This document shows positions 34,321 through 47,061 of a stretch of DNA of 64,000 nt, in pieces; the stretch's first letter is position 1; each line of letters starts with the position of its first letter. A program made the translations under genes and the position numbers. A model generated the notes under the pieces. That model was not told the origin of the DNA. It worked only from the letters and a program-made list of their open reading frames with translations, and made no database searches. This DNA is from Tachypleus tridentatus (taxonomy: Eukaryota > Arthropoda > Merostomata > Xiphosura > Limulidae), in contig NC_134830.1 in assembly GCF_004210375.1 (NCBI RefSeq), forward strand, positions 992,001-1,056,000. Reading direction: 5' to 3'.

Positions 34321-35460
34321 TTCTAGAAGAAACATACAACAGTTTTCCAAACCTTGCACTTCAGATAACTAAATTTAACTACTCTTTTTCAGCCTTTATA
34401 AGTAGTTGGACATATTTGCTCAGTTTTCCTGAGCTGTACCAAACATGATTTTTATTTCCATTATATTCATGCCACAACACTTATCATTAGAAGGCTTCAG
34501 TCACCTAAATGAGTATTATTCATAATTATCAATTTTTTACTCACTTGTGCTTTTTTTCCATTATATAATATTTATTGTACTGTATCAGTTTTTTGTATTC
34601 TTTGTAGGTGTAATTGTGTTTTTACTTAATGTATTGTGTTTAATAATATATTTTTTTGTTTAATGTGCTTTTGAACATTTCTCTGTTTGTTATGTAATAA
34701 TGTATATTGTTCTTTGTATGTAGAACAATTTAAATTGTTTGCAGTGTTACAAATTCTAGTGCATTCCTAAAGAAGAATGTAGCTCAAAATGTCAAGTAAA
34801 TCAATTGATAGTATCAGATTTTTTTCAACAATGATTAATCATGAATTACTTGTTGCATAATTAGTTTGTATTATACTTAGTAATGTGTTGATTCTCTTCT
34901 GCTGAGTACCTGTTTAAAGTTTGTTACATGTTTATTGCATCTTTTTTTGTACAATACTTTTACAGTACTATATGCATTAACACTTCAGTGTTTTAAAGTT
35001 TGTAATACTTGTAATTACAGTAAGCATATATTCATTTTGCAAAAGATATTTTTATGTTACAGTCTGTACTGATTTCATGATAATTCCTTTTTTTTTATGA
35101 AATTCTGGTCTTGGTTTTTATTTCAGCTTTTTTTTATAATTGTATACATTTGATTTTATATGGAAACTCTGTTATTTAAAATTTTCATTAATGCATGATG
35201 TACACAGTACATATGGATGTAGTGTTTTATCTTATGTAATGTAACTTAAATAGTTATATCTTAATTACATAAAATTTTTTATCACAACTTTGGATCATTA
35301 CAGCATTTGTGTACACAAACGTTATTTTGAATATCTAACCCCAGTCTTAATTGTTCATTCTCTAATGCTGTGAAGAGACAAAATTTAGGTTCTGGCAACA
35401 AGGGGCTCAAAAATACTTTTTTTTTTATATCTGTGAAGCAAAGTCACCAATGACTAGCCA

Positions 35461-36149
35461 AATTAATTATGGCAAGTTCTGATACTAAACTTTAAAAAAA
35501 AGAAGTGGGTAAGCTAGAAATATCTGTTATTGAATTCAGATACATAATAGAAAATCAAGAAAAAGAAACTGTAAAATATTTTTCTATTAAAGCCTTTTTA
35601 TTACAGCTTTTTTTAATTCAAACTTCAAGAAAATATATAATTTAATTTTTTGCTGTCTTTTATATAAAAAAGAAATATTTTCTCCAGCTACAAGTTCAAG
35701 GGAAAAAAAAAGTTGTATACTTTTATTAGAAGAGACCAAATACTAGTTTGCAAAAGAGAAAGGATACAAATTTTATATTGGATACATTTATTTATTACTT
35801 GTAATAATTAATTATGGCAAGTTCTGATACTAAACTTTAAAAAAAAGAAGTGGGTAAGCTAGAAATATCTGTTATTGAATTCAGATACATAATAGAAAAT
35901 CAAGAAAAAGAAACTGTAAAATATTTTTCTATTAAAGCCTTTTATTACAGCTTTTTTTAATTCAAACTTCAAGAAAATATATAATTTAATTTTTTGCTGT
36001 CTTTTATATAAAAAAGAAATATTTTCTCCAGCTACAAGTTCAAGGGAAAAAAAAAGTTGTATACTTTTATTAGAAGAGACCAAATACTAGTTTGCAAAAG
36101 AGAAAGGATACAAATTTTATATTGGATACATTTATTTATTACTTGTAAT
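35461..36149. repeat. 345-bp tandem duplication, near-identical
   Basis: Bases 35461-35805 are repeated at 35806-36149. I see only one T-run length change. The unit begins AATTAATTATGGCAAGTTCT. It is either a very recent duplication or an assembly artefact in AT-rich sequence. Confidence 0.95.
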
Positions 36150-36843
36150 AACATTTTTATAAAGTGCACAATTCCTTGGATTAAAATCAAACTATAGTAC
36201 TTATCAATTTACCATTAAAGTGTTTATCACAAAAGCTGGGCAATTAGTGGAATGTATCTCGGTACCTCAGTAGACATATAGGTTGTTTAATATAAGCAAG
36301 GACGAAATCAGTTGTTTAACTTGGGCTGAAAGACTATTAGAATTTTTTTTATCAATTATTCATTGAGCTCATTAATGGATTACATTCAACTAAGACTTGG
36401 ATAGCTGGAATAATGAAAAATAATCTAAAAAAGAAAAAGTAAACCCTAATTTTGATTAGTTGATTATTTTTGTGAGTTGTGATTATAATTAATTACATTA
36501 GCATGCTTGAATTAACTACAAATGATAGTAAGAAATCACAATAGCAATATTTTGATTACTTCAATAGTTGGAAGAATAAATTTTAATTTAGTTAGTTATA
36601 ATGTAGATTAATCAGTTATTTTACAGGGCTCTATCCAAGCTAATTGCTTAGCTATAGTTAACAAGTTGACAAACTTAAATCCATTAATTCTTTATTAGGG
36701 TAAATGATGGAAAGCATCACAGTACACTATATATCAACTTACAATTGAAAAAAAACTACTAATTTTTTGATAAATAACTAAAAGAAAATTAATCAAGTAA
36801 CGTATTTAACAACATAGGTCTTGATTTTTTTTTTAATTTTCAG

Positions 36844-36965
36844 ATGATGGTCGAACCAAACCTCATCCTCGGCCATCTAAAACTTTAGCTAATCCACCAC
36901 CACAAACATCAGAGTACAAATGTCTGGTTCGGGCACATCTTGGAAATAAGAAAATAGCCACTGTG
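36844..36965 (+). CDS. SRP14: SRP14 exon encoding the DGRTKP and KCLVRA blocks
   Basis: The acceptor is TTTTAATTTTCAG and the donor GTAAAT follows ACT GTG. Two bases complete a codon from the missing upstream exon (expected Tyr), followed by 40 codons. The loop between DGRTKP and KCL (HPRPSKTLANPPPQTSEY) is variable in the family. This exon has no second copy in the window. Confidence 0.95.
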
Positions 36966-39900
36966 GTAAATTTTGAATGTTTTTAACTTTTAATTTTTAT
37001 AAGTTGTAAATTTAAATATTCCAAAATGATAGATTTATATCTCTACATACAAGTTGCTATTCCTTGCATGTCTGCCTTTGAAATATTGTGCATGCTGCTA
37101 GCTTGTGCTGTCTTCAGCTGAAGACACATTGTAATGTAAATTGCACTGACAATAGCCCTTCAACAGAAGGAAGGCAAGCCATCCTCCAGACACAGTAGAT
37201 CCTCATAAACATTTGCACTCAGAATTAACTTCATTCTTTTCCTTGGCACTGTGTTTTAACAGACATGTTTCTGTAAGATTAAACTTGACCAATTTTGCAA
37301 AATTTGTCTTGCTTTTTCAAATGTTAACTCTTAAAACATTTTGATGAGAAGAATTGCTATGACAACCATTAATTTCCAAGTGTGGTAGCTACTACTTCCT
37401 TCCATAAGGGCTCCTCGCTAGTACAGTGGTAAATATACGAATTTACAGTACTAAAATCAGGGGTTCAATTCCCCTCGGTGGGCTCAGCAGATAACCTGAT
37501 GTGGCTTTACTATAAGAAGAACACGCATACCTTACATAAGGAAAATGTTAACTTTAACAATTATAATAACATTAGCAACTCTTCAACCAACAAAAATTGA
37601 AAAGAGTCTTGCATATCTCATTACTTTATTTGAAACCATGAGAAAACCTTATTTAGCTTTATTGTTTTATCTACTTTTAATTCCTTTTCTAATCACTATC
37701 AAGAGGTTAATATACCTACATGATTCAGTATGGCTGGTTCTTTACAATACCTTGACGAGGATTTCATCTTCTATTTTTACCATGCTTACTTAGTTCCTTT
37801 GTTGTTAGGATTTGTGGATTTGGTTTCTCAAGTTTGTTCTTTACCTTCACTTTCCTCTATGTCTTCTAATTCGTTCTGTTCTTTACTGCATGACTCACAC
37901 TGAGGATATTTTGGTTTTTCTTTCTTCTCCATACATACATGCCCCCTTTTAACACATTTTTGGACCAGGTTCATTCCTGCTCTCAAATGTTTTGTCCTTC
38001 TCAACTCCACATGGCTTACAGCTGCCCTCTTTTTCTTTTCTTGGATTCCCAATCCCTGCAGTCTATTTTTTTTCACTTGGAGGGCTGACTTCCTGTCTCC
38101 ATTAATGTTCTCAATGTTCACATCTCCATTTTTTTTTTTTTATTTAACTTCTTTTTCTATCTTCTCTTTATTTCTTGTCTGAAGTCTCACACCATGACCC
38201 TGATAGTTTTTCCTTGGGATTTATGGTAGGCCCTTTTTAATACCTTAGCCAGGGTTTAATTTACTATATTGATCCTGCTTGTGTGGTTTCTCTATTATTG
38301 AGACCTTCTAGGACGAGATGCTCTTTTCACTTCTTCTGTGACCTCCATTTGGCTCCCTTTTTTTTTTTTTTTCCTTGAAATCTTTGGAGGTACTCCTGTT
38401 ACCTTGGAGCTTGAGCTGAAGCTATTCAACTTCACTTCTCCTTTTCCTTGGTTTTTTTCTCTTGCAAGTTTGTGAGTGTATTTCTCTTCCTTGATCCATG
38501 AACCCTCCATATTTCTCCATTTCTCATCTTTATACCTCTTCTTGCCATTCTCTTTTCTGTCAGGTTGGCTATCACACATCTAGCTAGTGACTCCTTACAT
38601 TTATTCTTGGTCATTCCAATTTTTTAGAGACATGTCCTTTTCTGATCACAGATGATTGGACCAATTTTGAGAGTGACTGATGAGTCATTAAGATTCATTT
38701 GTGTGCCTCTTCTCTTAACTTCTTGTATCTTTCCCCTCTGTCTGTTTTTTTCTTCTGACCTTCTGCATCTCAAGGCTATGATATTAGAAGTTTTAGACAT
38801 GGGATCTACTGAGAGGGTCCTTTATCCCTCTCTGTGGTTTTAATATCTTTCTGCACCTCCCAAAATGAACAAATTCTAGTTCCTCATCATTGATATTTTC
38901 TTTCTCAACTACTACTTAATGGTTCCTTAGGACAAGATGGAGGTTTTTTTTCCCACCATTTACCCATTTCTTGGATGAGCAAGTTCACAATCTTGCACAA
39001 CTTCATGCATGTTCTGATTGCCCTGTTCTCCTATCATTTCCTTCATTTGCAGGAATCAGGTGTACCAGTTTCAAGTTTTCCCTTTTGGAATTGCTTCTAA
39101 TTTGTTCATATGAATTCAAGGTTTAATGTGGCAGATGATGAAGTTACCATGTTAATAGCCAATGGTTCACACACAATTCCCTGGGTTTCAGGGTCAGTGA
39201 TATCTCCTGAGAAAGTACTGGCTCTAGTTCAAGGGGAGTTCGTGTCTTATGTTCAGCTGGAGGTGCAGCAACAGATGGAAATTGCCATATAACTTGCTGG
39301 ATTAGGTATTGTTATTTTTTTCTAGAAAACTTAGAAACATTATGCCGTTCATTGGGCTCTATATCATTTGCACTGTGTGGGCAGGTGGATGTGGTTCATT
39401 ATGACCATTTCTCTGTTGAAAACTATATCACCAAGCAAAAGAAACCAAGTTCAGATCTCTTTCTTCAGACCCTGGAACTTATGAACTAGGTCAATGAGCA
39501 GAACATGATGGTTCTGGCATGTCATATTCCCAGAATTATGAATTTTGTGTCCAATCACTTATTTTGTCCCATCCAAGTTCTCCTGAGGCATTTCTATGGG
39601 TGTGTTCTCAACTGACTGGAATGTCAAATGTTTTTTCCTTTTTTGCCTCCAGTTCCTTACTTTTTAGCTCTTGGTGTGGATGCTTTTAGTTGATAATGGA
39701 GAGGGTCTTTATCTGTATGCCTTCTCTCTGATCAGAATCCATTCCAGTGTCATTTCCCTTAACCAGACTACTCCTTGTCATGTTTTGCTGATTGTTGTAT
39801 ATTGATTCACTTAGGTATAACTCCCTCTCTCTCTTCTGGTACTTACTGAAACAACAGCTCCTGCCCTTTCCTCTATCTGATTGCTTCTTCAACAACCATA

Positions 39901-42900
39901 ATGGCTTTTGTCCAGTACCTTGCCTTAACTTGGAGATGCAGTCCTTGTCTAATACTGTTCCTTGACTGAACCTTTTGCCTTTCCTCCTTTTGTATGTAGC
40001 AGAGGCATTGGTCTTACTTAGACTTTGGTCCATTTACCATAGCTACAGTTCTTCCAGTTCTTCTGTTCTGGACATGTTCCAGTTCTTTAACTGGTTATTT
40101 GATCAGGGTTTGTCTGTTTCAACTGTTGTTCATTATAGGAGTGCCCTGTCAAATAACTTCTGTTTTTCCACTTGTTGAGATAGGTATATTTGTAAGATTA
40201 CCAGCCACTTATGTGTGTATATGCATTTATATTACTGTTTCATATATAAAAGAACATCGCACATGGAATTCATGAGTAAAGCAGATGGGGATTTTTGCCT
40301 AGTTATACTGACCCAGGATAGTTACAATCTGGGTCTTTCTGCTTTTCAGAATAAGGAATCACAGACACCCATTGCACTGTTTCCAGTATGTTCTGTCTCT
40401 GGACTCCCCAATACATATCTCCCCCTCCTTTTTTTCAGATTTTTCCTGGGTTGATTGCATTTATTGATTAAAACATAAATTTTTTATATAAGGTGCTGCC
40501 ATATGATGTTCTTTGCCCAGGTGGACTGCAGTTGGCCTAATCCTATGTATCCAAGGCACTTCCCTCTATATTTTTCTTGAGCAAACCATATTTGTTGCTC
40601 TCTGTATCTTATGCAAGGTGTTTCTCTTGGATGCTTTTGGCTGGGCAGACCACACTTGGTCATAAAACTATATATCTAACACACTTTCGCTGGATGTTTT
40701 TTGCCCAGATGGACTGCACTTGTTTATGTCAAAAACTTAGACAAGTCATTTTCACTGGATGTCTTTGCTCGAATGGACCATACTAAAAATTGATGTTGAA
40801 TGAGTTGCATGTTGATAGTTTAGAAGGTTTAGAAGGTGAAAATAGTCACTTAAAATTTCAAAATCTGGTTATAACAATGAATCATCACTAGTTAAAATTT
40901 TAGTCAAAATTGATACAGCTGTGTGCTTACGACAACTGTTTGCCATTATTTCAGCAGTAAAAACTGCTAAATTCCACCACCAGTAAATAGCCACATGACC
41001 AAAACATCCAGTAAAATAACATAGAATAGCTATAAAAGAAGAAGTAATTGCTCAGATGAGATAAAATGGCCTCCCCATTTAAAAATAGTGTCAAACAACA
41101 TCAGGAAGAGTTAATTCGTCTTTACCAGGAGAGGCACAACATGTGGAAGCCAAATTAAATCATCTCTCCCAGTTAAAGAGTTAAGATATTATTTTTACAT
41201 AATAATATCTTACTGTTTGTAGAAAGTTGTTGGGTATTTCATTGTGATGTGTTTCAAACCATATTGGATCTCCAGCAAGTAAATTTTTCCCTGTTACCAT
41301 TTGGGTCTATGACTGTTGTGTATGGTAATCTAGGTATCAATATATGGATCAATACCCCTTTTACAATTATATAGACATCTGGTGTTGATATATTCAATTT
41401 CCAAAAAAAAAAGACCATAAATGGGCACTATAGTTTTATGTATACATAGGCAACTGAGTTAGTTCAAATAAGTAAGTTAGTGAATGTGAAATAATAGTTA
41501 AACTGCATTATTGTGAATTTTGCCATAAAGAGCATATAATGGTTGTTGTATTGTAACAACAGAGTAGAGAATAATAACATGTCAGTTGTGTTCTAAAGTA
41601 ATTGAACAAACCTGTATGGACTTTCAACAAAAAGAAACAATTATTTTAAAGCTTTCAATACAACTGTGGTAGCCAACAGTTATAGTGGCGATTTAAAGTG
41701 AGTATTATACCCTTGTATTGTAATAACAAAGTAAAGGAGAATAATTTGTCTTGTCAAAGGGTGTTCTGAAGTTATTTAACCTGTCTGTGTGGACTTTAAG
41801 GAAAAAAGACTATTTAAAGCTCTGGATATAACTTATAACAAGTAATATAAAGAAAGTTTTGTACATTTATTTGACTTGTTTTGAATGTATTATTTTAAAA
41901 CAAGTGGATCATGTAATGTCTGTTTTTTGTTGAAATTTATTGCCAAAAAGTAACAGACACTTGTAAAGAATTGCAGCCCCATACAAAACTGATTCTGGTA
42001 AATGGTACCCTTCAGAGAAGATCCTAGAGGTTAACTTGTGAACAAATTCAAATACATTGTTGAAATCTTACTTACATCACATTGTTCTCTATTAACATCA
42101 GGATTCTGTATGCCTTCATTGTGATGCTTCAAACCAGATGGGATCTCAAGCAAGCAAATTTAAGTGTTACCTGTTGCCATTTGTGTCTATGACTTTAGTA
42201 ATCCTTGTATAACAATACTGACCAATACCTCTTTTGGCATTGAGGTATTCAATTTCCAGAAGAAAAAGACCAGTGTGAGATTCTGTGTTTGAATGGATTT
42301 GTCCTGTTGTGTCTCTTGCATGTGATATGTACCCCTGTAATTGTCCTATACAAATTTTACCCTTTATCTGTGTGCTTCTTCAGAAGATTACATCATCTGG
42401 TGGCTGATGATACCTCATCTTCTACCCCCCTCAGTGTGGATTCCTGTACATAGTGAGGGGACCTCCCAGGGGAAGGTTCTGTTCTTTCAGTTTACCTCCT
42501 ATGGGATCTAAACATCCACTCACCTGTTTGCCATGCATGGTGACCTGTGAAGGGGAGGAGAGGATCCTGGAGGTTGAGGGGTCCAACCCTAACACACCAC
42601 TTTGGCCTTGAATTCCTGTAGATAGGCAGCCTTGTGGTGGCCCCCCTTGGGTCATTTGGCTGGTCCATTTGGGCTAGGGTCAACCAAGTACCAGTGTTAG
42701 ATTTTCTCAACATTAGACCTTTTTTAATGCGATTCCCTTTAAAGAATCAGAGTACATCTAGTTCGATTCAAAATTAGAAAATGGCCATAATGTCAAATAA
42801 CTCGAAACCAGGACTGGAAAGGCCAACTTCAGGTGACTAACGCTGCTGTTTGAGCTACCGTTAGTCATCCTGGTGAGTTATAATAATTAAAATTTTGCTA

Positions 42901-45900
42901 CAAGTCTTTTAAAACTTGTATTACTGTGGTTTTCTCTTACTGCTGTAGGCTAGATGTGAAAATTGGATTTAATGTTATTTATGTTTTTAATTCAAAAATT
43001 AAACTTTGACTTGCTTTATCTTAATTTCCTTTATGAATTTTAACAATTTTAGTTTAATTAACTTTTACTGGATTTTTGGCACAAATAACCTAGCTGCTTT
43101 GCACCATAAAACATCAAACCAACTATTTTCTACCTTTCCCATCTCCCTGTACATGTCCTTGTGTAGCATTTGAGGCATTAGATACAAGATACCCATTTTC
43201 TTTAGTCTTGTAGCTACAACCATGATGAACACTTTAGTCTTACTTGCATCTTTTAACTTTATTTGGTATTTTCATTGCACTGTATGAGAGTAAGTTGTCA
43301 AGTCCATCTTATGTTAATTTTGAATTTTCATGAGTGTCCATTGACTAAGCTGGTTTTATGAATTGGCCAGCCATTACAGATGAGAATGAGGGGGGGGGGG
43401 TCTCTCAAAGCATGTCTAGTCATTAGGCATTATTGATCTTCTTCTCTGAGGTTCAGGATAACACATTACAATCTGACTTTGCATAGTTGTTATGCCACCA
43501 CTTGTGACTACATCTGAAAATGTGCATGACTTCACAGGTACTTACATACTGCCTCGTGATAATTAATTAATTAAAGGGAGTTTAGTACACTGAGGTACCC
43601 TGCTAAGAAGAATGCTTTTTCTTAGTGTCCTTATTTGGTATAATCTCTTATGATGGTGGTCTGCTTCACTCATTTCTTCTATATATCCAGTCCATTGACT
43701 TTGATTCTGGTTCTGGATTCTCCTCAACCTCTGATTGATCATTGGTCACTTGTTTTAGATTATTGTTTTCCTGCTTAAGAACTCACCTATTGGTGATCTA
43801 GTTGGTCTAATTACACAAGAATTTTCTCCTTTATTTCAATACCTTTTATTCATATTTTAGTGATTAAAAGGTAAAACTGTCTAATTTAAATTTTATGTTT
43901 TTTAGAATTAAAATAAATTTAAATTACTTATTTACTTCTGAAACACATTTCACTTGTCACTATAACTGGGAGAACCATACTATACAATTCTGACTGTAAC
44001 TAAAACTGGTTTTCCATACATTTTTAATAATGTAAACTTCATCTGAAAAAGAACATTTCAAAATAATCTACAGTATAGACATAATTTTTGACAACTTGTG
44101 AATGAATACAAACATTGCAGCATTCAACTACAGTAGCTTTTAGATGATTTCACAACATTGCCAAAGCAACAATTCTTAAAATTATTAATTTGTCATAAAA
44201 TTATAGTGAAGAGGCCACAGCTGAAATGATAATAAGAAACCAAAGTTAAAGGTTTATAATAATTAGAACAGCCTCATACAACACTATAATCAGCTTTTTC
44301 TCAGTTAATACTATTACATGAATATAGAAATGTCTTCAGTCTTCTAAATGTAAAACAAGTCCAATAACATGGGTACATCATGCACTAATGATTGAAATTT
44401 TCAAAAAATAAAGAAAAAATAGTACTTGGTAACATTTCACAGTTCTTGTGTAATACAACTAATTATGCACTTTTTTTAAAGTCTGTAAGAATAGTATTTT
44501 TTATATGTATATTTCATGATTCAATTTAACATTCACCTGAGAACATTCATGATACTGGCACTTGAATTGAGTGCCATCTTTCTAGCTGTTTATACTTACA
44601 TATGAGAATGCCTATGCTATAAAATAAACTTTTTTTTATCATTTATGAAATAATAGTTTTGTTTAATTTGTTATGTTTGAGTTGTAGTTTTTTACTTTAC
44701 TTACCCAAAGTCTCTGTGTTTTTGTTGTTTTTTCAGATTAATGCTAAAGATGTGAACAGATTTCAAGTGGTAAGTTTTAATTTCATACTCTGGTCAATGT
44801 TTTGTCTGTAGTATTATTACAGTACATCATGTTAAGGGTTTAAATATTTGTGAATGGTTATTTTCTGTCACTTTAATTTATACAGTTCCTGCATACTCCT
44901 AATGTTTATCAGTGGCATACAAAAGAAAATGGCTTAGCATAGAACATCTGACAAAACTTTGATACATATTTCCCTGTTTTACTAGATGTTTGGTTAAATA
45001 AACATCCTGTAAAGTTTTACTACTGATTTTGCTGGTTGTGCTGAGAAGGCACCTGCAAGTATGGCAGGCTCTTAAAGTTTGGTATTTTATCAAGGTTGCA
45101 GGTTTTGATGAACCTTAATCCATAGTTTTATTCAAAGTTATAAATCATAGCCACTGCAGATACAAAACAGTAGGACAGATGAGTCTCTCTGAGGTTGTTT
45201 TTTTATTATTCTGTATTCTTGTAACTCCTAAAGATACCTCAGGAGTAGACAAACTACTTTTTAGATTTGGGTCATTTAATATCCATTCTCAAGCTTTTGT
45301 AAATCATTTAAAAGGATAAACTATTTATGATTTGACATATCATCTGAACCATTATTACTGTATTCGGCTTTGTGTTTTATTCCTTGCTTTAAAAACAAAT
45401 GTCACAATGGTTTATTTCTATGTTAACCATTATTACAATTAGAAAAAAAAAGACCCTTAAAATTGTGTACATCACATTTTTCTGTTAGCTCTTAGCTGTC
45501 TTTGATATATATGAAATAACACTAAATATAAAGTGTTCACTGTTTTAGGTCATTTCCTGAAATGCTCTTTATATTAAAGGAAACAATTGTACATAATTTC
45601 TCTGAACACTAAAAATTAAAATTGTATTTGTTAATTTCATTAATTTGACTTTCTTCAATTAATAATAATGTAGTGTACTATCAACTAGATGATTCTTTGC
45701 TGGTGATCTCATTATTTCTTTCTAAAATTATGGGCAGTGTTCTCACAGTCCATGGTTTATTTTTCTACAGTCCATGGTTTATTTTTCTAAGATGTTATGT
45801 TTCATGTGCAGTTCAAATGATTTTAGTTTTTAGGGTGTTTTGATATATGTACTTCATTGTGCTTCTATAGCATTGTTATTATATTATGCTACTAAAAGTA

Positions 45901-47061
45901 AACAGACTTTAAGATAGAGTGAAGAAACTTTGATCAACTTTCTAAACTATAGTGAGTCTTCTGTATTTATTCTTATAGATGTACTAGTATTACTTTACAT
46001 ATTGTAAATTTTAATTGAAAACTGCACATATTATTGTTATCAGTAGTTTTATGAAGTTATTTTTATTCTTTGCCCCCAATTCTATGGCTTTTTTTTTTTT
46101 TTAACACCCAGTCTGTGAGTCATGGAAGATGTGTTTGGTGGATTGCTTCCAAAATAAAGCTTTCCAAGACTCCTTTTTAATACTTAATTTAAAGTTGTAT
46201 TGTATCTGGAATCTGAATTGCTCACCAATATGGTAAAGTTTATATTATTTTCTAGGCTATGAAAAAGTAAATATCCCTACCCCAATCAAAGATCTTGCAC
46301 AAGCAAAAAACATATTAGTGGCCATACATCTTGTGCAATAAAAAATCTGGTTCCCCAGCTCTATAAAGCCATTTTCTCCATGGTTTTAATGACTTCTATA
46401 TAAAGTGATGGCCAAGGATGGCCTAACAAAACTTAGCTGACACTGTAATGTATGGTATCTACCAGATTTGAACACCTATTTTGTGCAAGAGGAGCATAGT
46501 TTGCCCAATTTTACTTATTTCCAAATCTTTATAGCTGCACATTATTGAGAGGTAAATCCTTTTAGTATTATTTTTTGCTGTTTGAGTTTGACAGATAAGT
46601 CCTTTATCAGAGTGCATTTTTTGGTTCTAAGTTAAATATCAGGAACTATAATATCCCTATGTAGTCTACCAACTACATACTAAAGTTGGTTTCACTGACC
46701 TGCAAAAGAAGTTCAGTACTTCATGGACATGTTCCCAGTAAGAAATGAATAACTTTCTTTAAAGACCTGTGTGATTTCTTGTAGTTGAAATTTACTTTAA
46801 AAGTTTCATGAACCTTTAGCATTGTTTTTAAATTGAAGGTAAATTCATTTATTGTAAATCCTACCATACTGTAATAGATAGTATTGTATATATCTATAAC
46901 TGATAACTCTAAATAGCTTGAATACAATGCACATTTTAATTATGTATATACACTAATGTTTTTTTCAGGCATATGCCAGTCTTTTGAAGGGCAACATGGA
47001 TGGGTTGAAGAAAAAGATAAGAAGAAAACTTCAATTAAATCAAAAGCCACCCAATAAATAA
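36844..47061 (+). CDS. SRP14: SRP14, 14-kDa subunit of the signal recognition particle (3 exons, 5' end missing)
   Basis: The exons are 36844-36965, 44737-44769 and 46969-47061, all in phase with GT-AG borders. Known role: SRP14 pairs with SRP9 on the Alu domain of SRP RNA in the cytosol and slows translation while the ribosome is brought to the ER. Signatures are YDGRTKP (the Y is completed from a missing exon), KCLVRAHLGNKKIATV, INAKDVNRFQV, and AYASLLKGNMDGLKKK before a basic tail. About 30-35 N-terminal residues are missing; their exon was not found upstream and could lie in or near the gap. The predicted tail departs from the family after GLKKK; adding one A at 47011-47015 would give a Lys-rich tail and a stop at 47055-47057. 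Introns are about 7.8 and 2.2 kb. The last two exons are duplicated at 61717 and 63956. Confidence 0.95.
37409..37529 (+). mobile_element. Short tRNA-derived SINE (family 2) with target-site duplication
   Basis: The element has GCTAGTACAGTGGTAAAT, then the box B GGGTTCAATTCCCCTCGGTG, and GGGCTCAGCAGATAACC. The flanks CCTTCCATAAG (37398-37408) and CCTTACATAAG (37530-37540) match in 10 of 11 bases. Confidence 0.85.
37800..38600 (-). other. Lysine-rich decayed open stretch, possibly retroelement-derived
   Basis: The minus strand has overlapping open frames rich in Lys, Glu and Arg, including a Cys/His cluster (QKCVKRGHVC and then CESC). That could be a broken zinc knuckle of a retroelement gag. 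The plus strand is simply T- and C-rich, and low-complexity composition could explain the frames. No family can be named. Confidence 0.25.
38990..40175 (+). mobile_element. DIRS-type retrotransposon relic (reverse transcriptase, RNase H, tyrosine recombinase pieces)
   Basis: Broken plus-strand frames follow the DIRS order. A reverse transcriptase core comes first with VYQFQVFPFG (about 39060-39095). An RNase H-like part follows with LACHIP and, near 39650-39690, PPVPYFLALGVDAF. A recombinase N-terminal part ends it with LFDQGLSVSTVVHYRSAL (40098-40152). Stops and frame changes are frequent, so it is dead. It lies in the first visible SRP14 intron, in the same direction as the gene. Confidence 0.65.
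40490..40790. repeat. Diverged tandem repeat, units of about 70-90 bp
   Basis: A motif like TGGATGTTTTTTGCCCAGAT followed by GGACTGCACTTG recurs about four times with considerable change (near 40508, 40630, 40692 and 40757). The spacing is irregular. Confidence 0.6.
41210..42290. repeat. Diverged large repeats upstream of the 42.4-kb GC-rich block
   Basis: Two motifs alternate. One (TTCATTGTGATGY with TTTCAAACCA and TTGTGTCTATGAC) is at 41240-41410 and again at 42115-42260. The other (TTGTATTGTAAYAAC with CCTGT and TGGACTTT) is at 41550-41650 and again at 41715-41815. The second half (from 41904) is part of the 5-kb duplication. Confidence 0.6.
42420..42880 (-). repeat. GC-richer block with open minus-strand frame and a hairpin, probable mobile-element piece
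   Basis: The block is compositionally unlike its AT-rich surroundings. The minus strand encodes Pro/Gly/Ser-rich peptide (ending GGPLTMYRNPH) in two overlapping frames; in the copy at 59.4 kb the same stretch is one 94-codon frame because a C-run is longer. At 42831-42871, GACTAACG and CGTTAGTC can form a hairpin. It may be the 5' region of a non-LTR element, but I do not recognise the family. Confidence 0.4.
44737..44769 (+). CDS. SRP14: SRP14 micro-exon, 11 codons
   Basis: The exon is 33 bp, phase 0 at both ends, encoding INAKDVNRFQV. The acceptor TTGTTTTTTCAG and donor GTAAGT are strong. It is repeated exactly at 61717-61749. Confidence 0.95.
46969..47061 (+). CDS. SRP14: SRP14 last coding exon
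   Basis: The acceptor is a T-rich tract ending in CAG at 46966-46968. The exon encodes AYASLLKGNMDGLKKK and a basic tail to TAA. AATAAA signals at 47271 and 47281 suggest a 3' untranslated region of about 230 bp. Confidence 0.93.
   Translation, partial: AYASLLKGNMDGLKKKIRRKLQLNQKPPNK

Larger units (their letters stand above)
41904..47013. repeat. Left copy of a segmental duplication of 5.1 kb or more
   Basis: From GTGGATCATGTAATGTCTG onward this matches 58871-64000 base for base apart from scattered single changes and homopolymer lengths. It contains the last two SRP14 exons. Sequences before the start differ between copies. The right limit is beyond the window in the second copy. Confidence 0.97.

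Noticed and set aside
34741-34830. Penelope-like 3' end (AAGAAGAATGTAGCTCAAAATGTC), also near 32210
   Set aside because: Only a short resemblance to a common retroelement tail motif, with no reverse transcriptase or GIY-YIG sequence nearby.
42431-42713. A conserved host protein gene because the same peptide recurs at 59398-59682
   Set aside because: The recurrence is due to the 5-kb DNA duplication, not independent conservation.
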